Positions 1-8,448 of a stretch of 56,657 nucleotides of DNA are shown in pieces (position 1 is the stretch's first letter; every line of letters starts with the position of its first letter). The notes beneath the pieces are model-generated. The model made no database searches. It worked only from the letters and a program-made list of their open reading frames with translations, and had not been told where the DNA came from. The DNA is taken from NCBI GenBank assembly GCA_029879645.1, contig JAOUPX010000006.1:1-56657 (forward strand), written 5' to 3'. A program made the translations under genes and the position numbers. The DNA comes from Nitrospinota bacterium. Its GTDB lineage: Bacteria > Nitrospinota > Nitrospinia > Nitrospinales > Nitrospinaceae.

Positions 1-211
1 TACCCTGACCGCGCTGAAACTTCCCAAAGGGGTCACCTACAAGGAGCTGCACGCCAAACTCAAGAAAAAAGGCTTCGTGATTTATGCTGGACAAAAGAAG
101 TTAAGCGAAAGTATTTTCCGGATTGCCAACATGGGGGACATCCGAACAGAAGAATTTCAACAACTGCTCGACACGCTTAAAAAATGCATTCCAACGCCCA
201 CCGCCTCTTAG
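1..211 (+). CDS. Class V aminotransferase, C-terminal fragment
   Basis: The last 69 codons of a gene that begins left of the window; the frame starts at base 2 and ends with TAG at 209-211. The visible residues include GFVIYAGQ and, further on, FRIANMGDI. These resemble the C-terminal small domain of pyridoxal-phosphate fold-type I, class V enzymes such as 2-aminoethylphosphonate-pyruvate or serine/alanine-glyoxylate transaminases. The lysine that binds the cofactor lies outside the window, so substrate cannot be decided. The stop codon overlaps the AGGA ribosome-binding site of the next gene, which starts 7 bases later, so the two are probably cotranscribed. Confidence 0.7.
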   Translation, partial: TLTALKLPKGVTYKELHAKLKKKGFVIYAGQKKLSESIFRIANMGDIRTEEFQQLLDTLKKCIPTPTAS

Positions 212-218
212 GAAAAAA

Positions 219-884
219 ATGAATCTTTACCAGTTGATGAAAGATTACGCGCACTGTCGCGGCCTGGCTCCAGACTCCCAACTCCCCGCCGGGGAGCTCG
301 GCAAGAGCCTGGCTCTGTTCCACAACTGCCTCATCGAATCGGGCATGGAGTATTCCGATGAAATAACAAGCCGTAAAATTTCAACCGGGCCGGAGAGCCT
401 GACGCCGGCGCATCTCAGCCGGTTTGTTGTGGGATTTTTGCCCTTCAACTCCGTTTCCACCAGAACCGAAACCAATGAAATCCTGTTTGAACTGTTTTCC
501 TTTCTCAGTTGGATGAATAAAAAAGACATTCATCACGGCCTGGCGGAAATCGATTACCAGAACCTGGTGCAAACTCTGACCGCCGCTCAAGAACGATGCC
601 TGAAACTCAGCCATTTTCTGGACAACGAAACCGGCCGTATTCTGGAAGAACCTCCGCGCATTCTGAACACTGTTAATGATATTTTCCAGGTGATCAAAAT
701 TGACGGAGATTATATTTATCTTCATGGCCACCATCAGGAGGATCCCATCCGCGTTCGCCTTCCCAATGAAATCCTGAATCTTGTTCGCCTTCACGACAAT
801 CTTGACCTGGTGCTGGGTGACACTTCGGAACGATGGGTAGTCCTGGAAGCGGGCCAGGTGTTTCCCGAATATCAGGCCGGATAA
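219..884 (+). CDS. Conserved-looking hypothetical protein
   Basis: A 221-residue protein that I do not recognise. The ATG at 219 is chosen because AGGA sits 6 bases upstream and overlaps the stop of the aminotransferase; the frame is open back to 123 but that part overlaps the aminotransferase end. The N-terminal two thirds look alpha-helical (residues 1-150). The last 60 residues (IKIDGDYIYLHGHH onward, ending VVLEAGQVFPE) alternate like a small beta domain. There is no signal peptide or membrane segment, so a cytoplasmic location is likely. Tight spacing to the aminotransferase suggests a shared transcript, but gives no function. Confidence 0.7.
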   Translation: MNLYQLMKDYAHCRGLAPDSQLPAGELGKSLALFHNCLIESGMEYSDEITSRKISTGPESLTPAHLSRFVVGFLPFNSVSTRTETNEILFELFSFLSWMNKKDIHHGLAEIDYQNLVQTLTAAQERCLKLSHFLDNETGRILEEPPRILNTVNDIFQVIKIDGDYIYLHGHHQEDPIRVRLPNEILNLVRLHDNLDLVLGDTSERWVVLEAGQVFPEYQAG

Positions 885-926
885 TACTTCAATTCACATT
901 TTGCCCCTTCGCAAGGAATCTTATTT

Positions 927-1760
927 ATGAAACGTGTAACCATTGGACTTGCCTCGGTGACCGCCATCCTGGTTGCGGGTGTCCTTTTTCTTTACTCTTC
1001 CCTCGGAGCAATCATCACGAGAGCGGTCAACACTATGGGGCCGGAAATCACCCAGGCCGAGGTGAGCCTGAACAAAACGACCATAGATGCTACCTCGGGA
1101 AAAGGTTCGATGCATGACCTGTCCATCGGTAACCCCGTGGGCTTCAAAACCAAAAGCGCGTTTCAAATGAATCAAATTGAAATCACTCTTGAGACGGAAT
1201 CCATCACCGCAAATACCGTCATCATCAATGAAATTAACATTCAATCCCCTGAGATAACTTACGAAGTGGGGCCAAATGGAAGCAACATAGATGCCATCCA
1301 AAGAAATATCGACGCTTTCGTCCAAAAGCATGGGAAAGTGTCTAAAGCGGGGGAATCTTCTGAAGCGAAGGAAGGGAACCCGGAAAATGAAACCCGATTG
1401 ATTATTGAACACCTTTATGTGACGGGCGGCAAGGTGAACGTAAGCGCCACGCTCCCGGGAGCTGAAACCGCAGTCGTGCCTCTTCCCGACATTCACTTAA
1501 AGGATATCGGCAAAAAACAAAACGGTATCACTGCCGGAGAGGTGACCAAAGCAATTATGGATGCCCTGAAAATAGCTATCCTCAAAGCGGTCATTTCCGT
1601 CGACCTGAAAAACCTCACCAATTCTGCTGGCAAATTACTCAAAGGCACAGCCGAAGTGGTTCAGGATGCCATGGGAGAAGTATCTCAGGATATCGGAGCA
1701 ACCCTTCAAAAAAGCACCGAGGGCGTGACCGATGCCATGTCGGGTATTTTCGGAAAATAA
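927..1760 (+). CDS. AsmA/DUF748-like membrane-anchored periplasmic protein
   Basis: A 277-residue protein with one N-terminal membrane segment (about residues 5-27), then a predicted periplasmic body. The stretch from residue 60 to 130 (GSMHDLSIGNPVGFKTKSAF, then IEITLETESI and INEINIQSPEITYE) has the alternating beta pattern of AsmA-like proteins, in which a short repeat describes lipid-handling beta strands near the inner membrane. The C-terminal 90 residues are helical and repeat alanine- and threonine-rich segments. ATG at 927 has AAGGA about 10 bases upstream. The family is involved in outer-membrane assembly or lipid transport in other bacteria; the role here is inferred from fold resemblance only. 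Confidence 0.65.
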   Translation: MKRVTIGLASVTAILVAGVLFLYSSLGAIITRAVNTMGPEITQAEVSLNKTTIDATSGKGSMHDLSIGNPVGFKTKSAFQMNQIEITLETESITANTVIINEINIQSPEITYEVGPNGSNIDAIQRNIDAFVQKHGKVSKAGESSEAKEGNPENETRLIIEHLYVTGGKVNVSATLPGAETAVVPLPDIHLKDIGKKQNGITAGEVTKAIMDALKIAILKAVISVDLKNLTNSAGKLLKGTAEVVQDAMGEVSQDIGATLQKSTEGVTDAMSGIFGK

Positions 1761-1904
1761 TGCCCTTTATCGTCGGTCATTCGGCCGGGAAACGGGTCGG
1801 CGGATGGTTTTTAAGTTAAATCCCGGGAACAGCGATTCATTATTTATTACCCTTAATATCTGAAAGCAAAGCGAATACCGGGGGTGGAGATACTCACGGC
1901 TCGC

Positions 1905-1937
1905 AACATTTCCTTGAAAAAAACCGGGAAATGTTTT
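1905..1937 (+). terminator. Terminator-like hairpin between AsmA-like gene and nuoN
   Basis: A perfect 9-bp stem (AACATTTCC at 1905-1913 with GGAAATGTT at 1927-1935), a 13-base A-rich loop and only four Ts at the end. It lies in the 247-base gap between the AsmA-like gene and nuoN, about 145 bases after the first gene's stop. The stem is A+T-rich and the T-run is short, so it may be weak. I see no other structure or gene in this gap. Confidence 0.4.
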
Positions 1938-2007
1938 AAAAAGCCCACTACACGGGACCAGTGGACCCGCCAAATGGCTAACACTCAAAAACCCAAGGAT
2001 TTCCTCA

Positions 2008-3534
2008 TTGACCGCTGTCATTAATTTCGAAGACATGAACTGGCAAGCCATTGGGCCGGAACTGATTCTGGTACTCACGGCTTTTACCGTTTTATTGATG
2101 GGTCTGATGAAGGCCTTCAACAGCAATCGGTATTTATCGAAAGCGACGGCGATCGGCATCCTGACGGCTTTGGTCTATACCCTTTACCTTTGGGGCTTCG
2201 CTCCCTCCATCAGTGACGGCACCAATCCCTCCATGTTCAGTGGATCGTTGCTATTCGACCGGTTTTCGCAAAGCTTCAACATCATTTTCCTGCTGATGTC
2301 GTTGTTTACCGTTGTGGCGGGGGTGCGTTATCCCAAACTCGACAACGAAAACAAGGCCGAATATTTCTGTCTGGTCCTGATGGCCGTGGTCGGCATGATG
2401 TTTCTGGCCAAGTCCGGCAACATGATCACCGCCTTCATCTCCCTGGAAATCTTTTCCATCTCGCTTTATATCCTGTGCGGATTTTCCGCCAAGCACGGCA
2501 AGGGTACCGAACAGCCGGGGGATGTCAAAAAGCTGAAGTGGGAAACGCTGGCTTCTCAGGAATCCACTATTAAATATCTGCTCATGGGAGCATTTGCCTC
2601 GGCCATCCTGGTTTACGGAATGGCGTTGATGTACGCGGGCACGGGCACCACGGAAATACGTGAGATCGGTCATCTGCTGGAGACCAACCCCTACAGCCTC
2701 AACAAACTGCTTTATATAGGAATGGGACTGACCTTTTGCGGCCTCGCTTTTAAGGTATCGCTGGTACCGTTTCATGCATGGACACCCGATGTCTACCAGG
2801 GCGCCCCGACCCCCATTACCGGATTCATGTCGGTGGCTACCAAAGCCGCGGCCTATTCCCTGATCGCCCGCATCTTTTTCATCGCCCTGCCCAGCCTTGA
2901 GGAAATCTGGATGCCCTTCCTGTTCGGCGTCTCGGTACTCACCATGCTGGTCGGCAACACCGCGGCAATCTTTCAGGATGACGTTAAACGGATACTGGCA
3001 TATTCCGGCATCGCGCATGCCGGCTACCTGCTGATCGGCATCGTCGCGAACAGCCAGGATGGCGTGGCGAGCATTCTCTTTTATCTGGGTGTGTACCTGT
3101 TCATGAACATCGGCGCGTTCGCCATTGTGTATATGCTGGAGGGTGAAGGGGAAAAGGCAAACTCCATCCACCGGTTCAAGGGACTGGCCAAACGCAAACC
3201 GTATCTGGCCGCCGCGATGAGCCTGTTCCTGCTGTCGCTGGCCGGGTTTCCACCCACCGCCGGATTCTTCGGAAAACTCTATGTGTTCGTCGCCGCCCTC
3301 AAGCAGGGTTATGTGCTGATCGCGGCACTGGCCGTGGTGGCCAGCATGATCGCCGTGTACTTCTACCTGCGTATCATCGCCATGATGTATTTTCAGCCAG
3401 ACGAATCGCAGGAAGCCATCCAGACCAGCAGGGGCATGACCGCCATCGTCACCGTCAGTTCCATCGCCATCGTCGCCATCGGCTTATTCCCCTCCAAATT
3501 CATGCAGTGGGCCCTCTCCTCGATACCGTTTTAA
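2008..3534 (+). CDS. nuoN: NADH-quinone oxidoreductase subunit N
   Basis: A 508-residue membrane protein of the proton-pumping antiporter-like arm of respiratory complex I. The whole length is a series of about 14 hydrophobic helices. Typical signatures are KVSLVPFHAWTPDVYQGAP (about residue 250) with the conserved functional lysine, and the following TPITGFMSVATKAAA. The start is taken as TTG at 2008, because AAGGA lies 8 bases upstream; ATG at 2035 is an alternative that would remove nine residues. No other nuo gene is adjacent: the gene upstream is AsmA-like and the one downstream is convergent, so it is either a solitary copy or split from the nuo operon. Confidence 0.93.
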   Translation: MTAVINFEDMNWQAIGPELILVLTAFTVLLMGLMKAFNSNRYLSKATAIGILTALVYTLYLWGFAPSISDGTNPSMFSGSLLFDRFSQSFNIIFLLMSLFTVVAGVRYPKLDNENKAEYFCLVLMAVVGMMFLAKSGNMITAFISLEIFSISLYILCGFSAKHGKGTEQPGDVKKLKWETLASQESTIKYLLMGAFASAILVYGMALMYAGTGTTEIREIGHLLETNPYSLNKLLYIGMGLTFCGLAFKVSLVPFHAWTPDVYQGAPTPITGFMSVATKAAAYSLIARIFFIALPSLEEIWMPFLFGVSVLTMLVGNTAAIFQDDVKRILAYSGIAHAGYLLIGIVANSQDGVASILFYLGVYLFMNIGAFAIVYMLEGEGEKANSIHRFKGLAKRKPYLAAAMSLFLLSLAGFPPTAGFFGKLYVFVAALKQGYVLIAALAVVASMIAVYFYLRIIAMMYFQPDESQEAIQTSRGMTAIVTVSSIAIVAIGLFPSKFMQWALSSIPF

Positions 3535-3540
3535 CCAGTT

Positions 3541-5424
3541 TTATCCCCAGGGCTTGGCGCCGTAACTTTTAAGAAGGTCTTCAATTTCTTGATTCTTGCC
3601 CGTCCAGCTGAGCGGAGTTTCGCCATCCTTGTTAATGGCATTCGGATTGGCTCCTTTTTCAAGCAACATCCTGACGATTTCCTTATGTTTCCATTTAACC
3701 GCGGTGTGTAAAGGTGTGTCTCCAACAAAATTGGTGATATTAGGATCGGCATCCTTACCTAACAATATTTTTACAGTTTTTATAAACTCTTTCGTCCTGG
3801 GTTTGGAATGATGTCGTTCTCTGGATGCAAAAAATAGTGGTGATTCTCCAGCCTTATTTAAAGCATTTGGATCCGCACCCTGAATCAGCAACATTTTGAC
3901 AATTTCAAAATTTCCTCCACTTGCCGCCCAATGCAGTAGCGTATCTCCACTGTTGTTTTTAATCTTTGGGTCGACTCCTTTGGTAAGCAACAGTTTAAAA
4001 ACCCCCAAGCCCCCCCATCGGGCAGCCCAAAACAGGACCGTTTCTCCATTTCCGCTTAGAGCATTTAGATCACCACCCCGAGCAAGCAACTTATTAAAAA
4101 TCGTCTTATCTTTTCTAGCGACAGAAGCAAACAGGGGGGATTCACCAAACAAATCCCAACTCCTCCTATCCAGATCCTTGCTGTTGGGGTTGACCCCTTG
4201 AGCTAATAACTGATGGATTCTTTCTACCTTCCCATATCTAACTTCATGAAGAAGATCAATCCCTGAGTTTAATTTCCGGAATTTAGAATCAGTGTCCCAA
4301 CTCAACAAAAGCTTTACCATATCAGGATTACCTCTTACCGCCGCCAACAGCAGTGGTGTATCACCATCCCGGTTTTTGATGTTCAAATCTGCTCCATGGT
4401 CTAACAATATTCTAAAATTTTCCACATAGCTTTCCCTGGCCGCATAGTGAAGAGGAGTTTCTCCTAATCGATCCTGAATATTGGGGTCAGCTCCCCGCTT
4501 TAATAACATTCTAATAGCATCTTTGTCTTTTCCTGTAACAGCGTCGAACAAGGGTGTCTGACCATTTTTTTTTCGAGCATTGGGGTCCGCGCCCCTGTCC
4601 AGCAACAACATCATTTTAGGTATCGGATCACCTTGATTCGACAACTCACTTATTTTGGAAACTTCATGAAGAGGTGTCTCTCCCCATTCATTTTTAATAT
4701 TGGGGTTTACACCCTGGTCCAACAATAATCCCATTATCCCCGCATATTTATTAGCCGCCCGGTGCAACAAGGATTCCCCATTCATAAAAATAGAATTTGG
4801 ATCTACACCCCCGACCAAAAGATCCCTCAGCGCTTTTTCATCTTTATTTTTAACCGCCTCAAAAAGCGACTCGTTTACGCTTGAAGTTTTTATTGCTTCA
4901 GTTCCTTTACTCGAAACCGAAGGGGGATCAAAGGGCAACCACTCTGTAGCGTAATCAATTTTCGTCTTAAGATAACCATCTAAATACACTGTGTACCTGA
5001 ACTTAATATATTTTACTGGGGAAAATTTAAAATCATTATGCTTCCAGAACAGATTATTCAAACCCATTTCACGCTGAATAGTCTCATGCGGATTCAAGGT
5101 GATGGGCTTCACAGGAAGGGTCAAAATAGAGCAACGAGAAACGCTTGCAATGCACTCATGTAATATTTTGTTCTTTTCAGCTTTCAATTTCGCGCAAAAT
5201 CCTAAAGGCGTAAAAAGTCTATGATAAAGCCCCAAATCGTAATTAAAAATATCTACGGGCTTTTCTCCTGTATTTGAAACTGAAAAGACAATCTTTCCCG
5301 CTTCGGAAATATATTGAATCCCTATTTTGATATTTTTTTCAACTTCACCTTCCCCAGCACTTACGGACGGCAACAGTTGAATCGATAAAATTATCCAAAA
5401 GGAAAACCAGATTCTACGATGCAA
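3541..5424 (-). CDS. Secreted ankyrin-repeat protein
   Basis: A 627-residue protein. It has an N-terminal signal peptide (residues 1-23, ending SVSAGEGE), a beta-rich domain of about 160 residues with no family I recognise, and then roughly 13 ankyrin repeats from residue 190 to the end (repeated G-TPLH-A and LL-KGADPN motifs). Ankyrin repeats bind other proteins; export to the periplasm or beyond is inferred from the signal peptide. The start is TTG, supported by GGAG 7 bases upstream. The gene looks more A+T-rich than its neighbours, which may indicate later acquisition. Its stop is 6 bases from the convergent nuoN stop. Confidence 0.85.
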   Translation of the reverse strand: MHRRIWFSFWIILSIQLLPSVSAGEGEVEKNIKIGIQYISEAGKIVFSVSNTGEKPVDIFNYDLGLYHRLFTPLGFCAKLKAEKNKILHECIASVSRCSILTLPVKPITLNPHETIQREMGLNNLFWKHNDFKFSPVKYIKFRYTVYLDGYLKTKIDYATEWLPFDPPSVSSKGTEAIKTSSVNESLFEAVKNKDEKALRDLLVGGVDPNSIFMNGESLLHRAANKYAGIMGLLLDQGVNPNIKNEWGETPLHEVSKISELSNQGDPIPKMMLLLDRGADPNARKKNGQTPLFDAVTGKDKDAIRMLLKRGADPNIQDRLGETPLHYAARESYVENFRILLDHGADLNIKNRDGDTPLLLAAVRGNPDMVKLLLSWDTDSKFRKLNSGIDLLHEVRYGKVERIHQLLAQGVNPNSKDLDRRSWDLFGESPLFASVARKDKTIFNKLLARGGDLNALSGNGETVLFWAARWGGLGVFKLLLTKGVDPKIKNNSGDTLLHWAASGGNFEIVKMLLIQGADPNALNKAGESPLFFASRERHHSKPRTKEFIKTVKILLGKDADPNITNFVGDTPLHTAVKWKHKEIVRMLLEKGANPNAINKDGETPLSWTGKNQEIEDLLKSYGAKPWG

Positions 5425-5630
5425 TGATTTACTCCAATTTTAAGGGATCAAACTTACTTTCAGTATAGCCGAAGGGAAGTCAATAAGGGCGTTATTATTC
5501 CTGCGAAGTTATTTCTGGAGCCAAACTTATATTTTACAGATGCTTATCCGTTTACCCGTCACGGAGTCGGTTTGATGGGTCTTCCTGTTAATCCTTCTTT
5601 TCCTGATAACCTGCCAAAAATCAGTTTCAG

Positions 5631-5659
5631 TTGTACCTCCCCAAATTTCCTGCGACAAT
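5631..5659 (+). promoter_or_regulatory. Sigma-70-type promoter for the TPR lipoprotein gene (leaderless arrangement)
   Basis: TTGTAC at 5631-5636 and GACAAT at 5654-5659, separated by 17 bases. The ATG of the TPR lipoprotein is at 5666, seven bases after the -10 element, where transcription would be expected to begin. No ribosome-binding site precedes that ATG. The match to consensus is moderate (3 of 6 and 4 of 6). Confidence 0.45.
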
Positions 5660-5665
5660 TTGAGT

Positions 5666-6829
5666 ATGAGATTCCTCTATTATTTCGCCGCGGTGTTCGT
5701 CCTGCTGGCAAGCGCCTGTGCCCAGGGACCGCAAACGCCTGAGGAGCGGATCAAACAATTTCAGTACGATCTGGCTCTCCACCCCAACAGCCCTGAGCTT
5801 CGCTACCAGCTGGGTATCGCCTTTCTGGAGCTCGGCCGCTATGAGGAGGGGACAAGCCAGCTCAAGGACGCGGTGCGCCTGAACAAAAAACACGTTCTCG
5901 CTCACCGCGATCTCGGCTGGTCGCTGTACCATCTTAAAGATTATAACGAGGCGGAGCCCTGGCTCCTCAAGGCGCTGGAGATGAAACCGCGCGACCGCGC
6001 AACCCTCTCCACACTGGGCGCGGTGTACATCGGCCAGAAACGGTACCGCGATGCGGTTGACCTCCTTAAACCGATGGTGGAGACAGGACGAAGTACGGTA
6101 CAAATATCCAACAACCTGGCGGCGGCGTACCAAAAGCTGGGCTTGAACAGGCTGGCGATTGAACAACTCGAGAAGACGATAAACAAATATCCGGGTTCGG
6201 CGGAAACACACAGCAACCTGGGCGTTCTTTACGAAAAAACCGGTCAACCGGAGCTGGCGCTGGCCCAATACCGCACGGCATTAAAACTTGACCCGGAACA
6301 TGGATCGGCGCATTTCAACCTGGCGGTGATCCTGACCCGCCGGGGAAATCTGGAGGAAGCGTTATCCCATTTCCACATTGCCGAGAGAGCGCTCCCCGAC
6401 GACGCGGAAATTCTGGCTGGGTTGGGCTGGGCGTACCACAAACAGCACCGTTACAAAGTCGCCATCAGCTACTACAAAGCTTCCGTACGCCTGGCTCCTT
6501 CCAACATTAAAGCGCAGGAGGCCCTCGGCGAGTTGTGGGACATTACCCATCACTACGACCGCGCAATCGATGCTTACCAAACCGCAGTCGGGCTGAACCC
6601 GGAACAACCGGATAATTATTATCATCTTGGATTGTTAAACGATCATTTAAAAGCTGGGGAGAAAGCCGTGGCCTATATGGCTCTGGCGGAAGTGCTGTAC
6701 AGGAAAAGCCGCAACCGGGAAATGGCGGGGCATTGCAGTAAAAACATTTCAATTCTGGCAAAAAAATACCGCCTCAAAAAAGACCAATTGCACCGGCTGA
6801 TTCAGGTGGATCAATCCGTAACAGGATGA
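5666..6829 (+). CDS. TPR-repeat lipoprotein
   Basis: A 387-residue protein with a lipoprotein signal (VFVLLASAC, the Cys being the lipidated residue at about 17) followed by roughly ten tetratricopeptide repeats of 34 residues that cover almost the whole mature protein (for example LGVLYEKTGQPELALAQYR and GLGWAYHKQHRYKVAISYY). TPRs are protein-binding scaffolds; the location is an outer- or inner-membrane anchor facing the periplasm. The start could be ATG at 5666 or TTG at 5660; ATG is preferred because it gives a normal lipoprotein signal. There is no operon partner: the next gene is convergent with an 8-base gap. Confidence 0.88.
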   Translation: MRFLYYFAAVFVLLASACAQGPQTPEERIKQFQYDLALHPNSPELRYQLGIAFLELGRYEEGTSQLKDAVRLNKKHVLAHRDLGWSLYHLKDYNEAEPWLLKALEMKPRDRATLSTLGAVYIGQKRYRDAVDLLKPMVETGRSTVQISNNLAAAYQKLGLNRLAIEQLEKTINKYPGSAETHSNLGVLYEKTGQPELALAQYRTALKLDPEHGSAHFNLAVILTRRGNLEEALSHFHIAERALPDDAEILAGLGWAYHKQHRYKVAISYYKASVRLAPSNIKAQEALGELWDITHHYDRAIDAYQTAVGLNPEQPDNYYHLGLLNDHLKAGEKAVAYMALAEVLYRKSRNREMAGHCSKNISILAKKYRLKKDQLHRLIQVDQSVTG

Positions 6830-6837
6830 TACGGGCG

Positions 6838-7275
6838 TCACCGCTCCAGAATAAATGTGACGGGCCCGTCATTCACGATTTCCACCTGCATGTCGGCACC
6901 AAATCGCCCTTCACGGATTTTGAGACTCGACTCCGCGAGTTTTGCTACAAAATTATTATATAGCCGCTCCGCTATTTCGGGAGGAGCGGCGTTGTCGAAT
7001 CCCGGCCTCCGTCCCCGCGAACAATCGCCCGCCAGGGTAAACTGGGACACGACGAGAATATCGCCTCCCACGTCGAGACAGGAACGATTCATTTTTCCCT
7101 GTTCGTCGGCGAAAATCCTTAGATTCAGCACCTTTTCGGCAAGCGCGTCCACCGCCTCGCCGCCGTCTCCCTTTTCCGCACCGAACAGGATCATCAGCCC
7201 CTTGCCGATTTCACCGACCACTTCACCATTCACGGTAACGGACGACCGAATCACTCTCTGCAATATGATTTTCAT
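6838..7275 (-). CDS. dtd: D-aminoacyl-tRNA deacylase
   Basis: A 145-residue enzyme that removes D-amino acids (and mischarged glycine) from tRNA. Length and sequence fit the Dtd family throughout: N-terminal MKIILQRV, the SQFTL active-site motif near residue 79, and the NDGPVTF motif near the C-terminus that forms the chiral proofreading pocket. It is the last gene of a leftward run that begins with the LipM-like gene; the gap to the small gene upstream is 24 bases. A cytoplasmic dimer is expected from the family. Confidence 0.95.
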   Translation of the reverse strand: MKIILQRVIRSSVTVNGEVVGEIGKGLMILFGAEKGDGGEAVDALAEKVLNLRIFADEQGKMNRSCLDVGGDILVVSQFTLAGDCSRGRRPGFDNAAPPEIAERLYNNFVAKLAESSLKIREGRFGADMQVEIVNDGPVTFILER

Positions 7276-7299
7276 GAGGCAACGGTTCTCAAAATATTT

Positions 7300-7482
7300 T
7301 TAGCGGGCATTGAAAAAACGCTGATCGGTGCCGTCCGGCCCAATGATCACCTTGACTTTACCATAGCAGAGAGGGCATCGCCCTTCGTAGGCGTTGCCGT
7401 CTTTATTGATATAAATACGGCGGTACACCTTGCAACACTCGAACAAGATGCCGATAAACTTTCTTCCCTTCTGCGCGCTCAT
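7300..7482 (-). CDS. Small cysteine-rich protein, possible zinc ribbon
   Basis: A 60-residue protein that contains ECCKVYRR near residue 15 and CPLCYGK near residue 37; the two cysteine pairs could bind a metal such as zinc. It ends KVIIGPDGTDQRFFNAR. No membrane or signal segment. It lies between the TerB protein (43 bases upstream) and dtd (24 bases downstream) on the same strand, so is probably in the same transcript. I do not know a function; its compact size and clean spacing between two genes argue that it is a real gene. Confidence 0.7.
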   Translation of the reverse strand: MSAQKGRKFIGILFECCKVYRRIYINKDGNAYEGRCPLCYGKVKVIIGPDGTDQRFFNAR

Positions 7483-7525
7483 GATTCAAACTCAAACTCC
7501 CCGCAACCGGGTCCGTTTTTATACC

Positions 7526-8431
7526 TTATGAGGATTTCAACTGTTTTAGAAATTTCTTTTTGGATTCCTTAAAAACCTGATGCGGAACATGCATGGCCTT
7601 GGTGATGCGCCGCACCTCTTCGTTTTCCGCGTGTGAAATTTCTCCATCGGCCACGGCGATAGCCCAGAAACAATCCACCGCGCTCACCCGGTCATTGTAC
7701 GTCACCCGGCTGTTGAACTCGGTCACCACTTCATGGAAATCAAATCCGTGCTTCGCCTGTTCCTCGACCACTTCAAACAGCAGTTTCTGTTCCTTGCCGG
7801 AAAACTCGAACCGCTCTTTCAGAATTTTTCGAAGCGTCTTCCTCTCCTCTTCATGAAAGTGATCATCCACCGCCGCCACCGAAGCCAGCAGGGCGCCGAA
7901 CAGACAGATAAAGTAAACATTGTCTTTTTCCAGGTCCAACTTCAAACCCGTTCCCTTCATTTTCAGTTCCAGCTTTTTAAAAATCGTGTTTTTAAAATAG
8001 TTGTTAATAGAAGGGTTTCTTTCATGCGCCGGCTTGAAAATAGTGGCCTGGAAAAAATTACGCACCCGCCCAAAGGACCGCCGGGTAAAGGAAGTCTTTT
8101 TAAGCAGGCGGATGAATTCCTCCACCAGCTCATTTTCCTCAGTTTTCTTTTTCAGGTGGGCGTTGGCAATGGTTTCCAATTCCGCTATGATCTCTTCCTT
8201 CTCTTGTTCAGAGCTCAGTTCCGCCGCCAACTGCTTGAACAGTTTTTCCTGCTCTTTTTTTGGGATGGGGGCCATCAGGTAAGGGTTCAACTGACGGATA
8301 TCATCCTTTTCCAGGCGAAACTTCCGGTAAAATTTTTTCAGGACGTTCTTTTCAGACTCGGTTATTTCGCCGTCGGCCCAGGCGATCACCGCCAGAACTT
8401 TTAGAAACGTTAAATGTTTAAACAAAGCCAT
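7526..8431 (-). CDS. Protein with two TerB-like domains
   Basis: A 301-residue cytoplasmic-looking protein with two TerB-like helical domains. The first is near the N-terminus (VIAWADGEITESEKNVL, residues 15-31) and the second spans residues 165-290 (its last part is AIAVADGEISHAENEEVRRI). The WADGEI/VADGEI acidic motif is the TerB signature thought to bind divalent metal. The middle (about 95-160) is charged and lysine-rich. Start ATG has AGGAAG 5 bases upstream. TerB domains occur in tellurite resistance and phage-defence operons, but also singly as in this case; no other ter gene is nearby, so a stress role is only a possibility. Confidence 0.8.
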   Translation of the reverse strand: MALFKHLTFLKVLAVIAWADGEITESEKNVLKKFYRKFRLEKDDIRQLNPYLMAPIPKKEQEKLFKQLAAELSSEQEKEEIIAELETIANAHLKKKTEENELVEEFIRLLKKTSFTRRSFGRVRNFFQATIFKPAHERNPSINNYFKNTIFKKLELKMKGTGLKLDLEKDNVYFICLFGALLASVAAVDDHFHEEERKTLRKILKERFEFSGKEQKLLFEVVEEQAKHGFDFHEVVTEFNSRVTYNDRVSAVDCFWAIAVADGEISHAENEEVRRITKAMHVPHQVFKESKKKFLKQLKSS

Positions 8432-8448
8432 TGTGTCTTCCTGTTGAT

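Noticed and set aside
2251-3171. 306-codon frame antisense to nuoN
   Set aside because: Histidine- and glutamine-rich composition typical of a shadow frame; nuoN on the opposite strand is certain.
7733-8404. 223-codon frame antisense to the TerB gene
   Set aside because: Phe-, Leu- and Gln-rich shadow of a charged helical protein; no domain.
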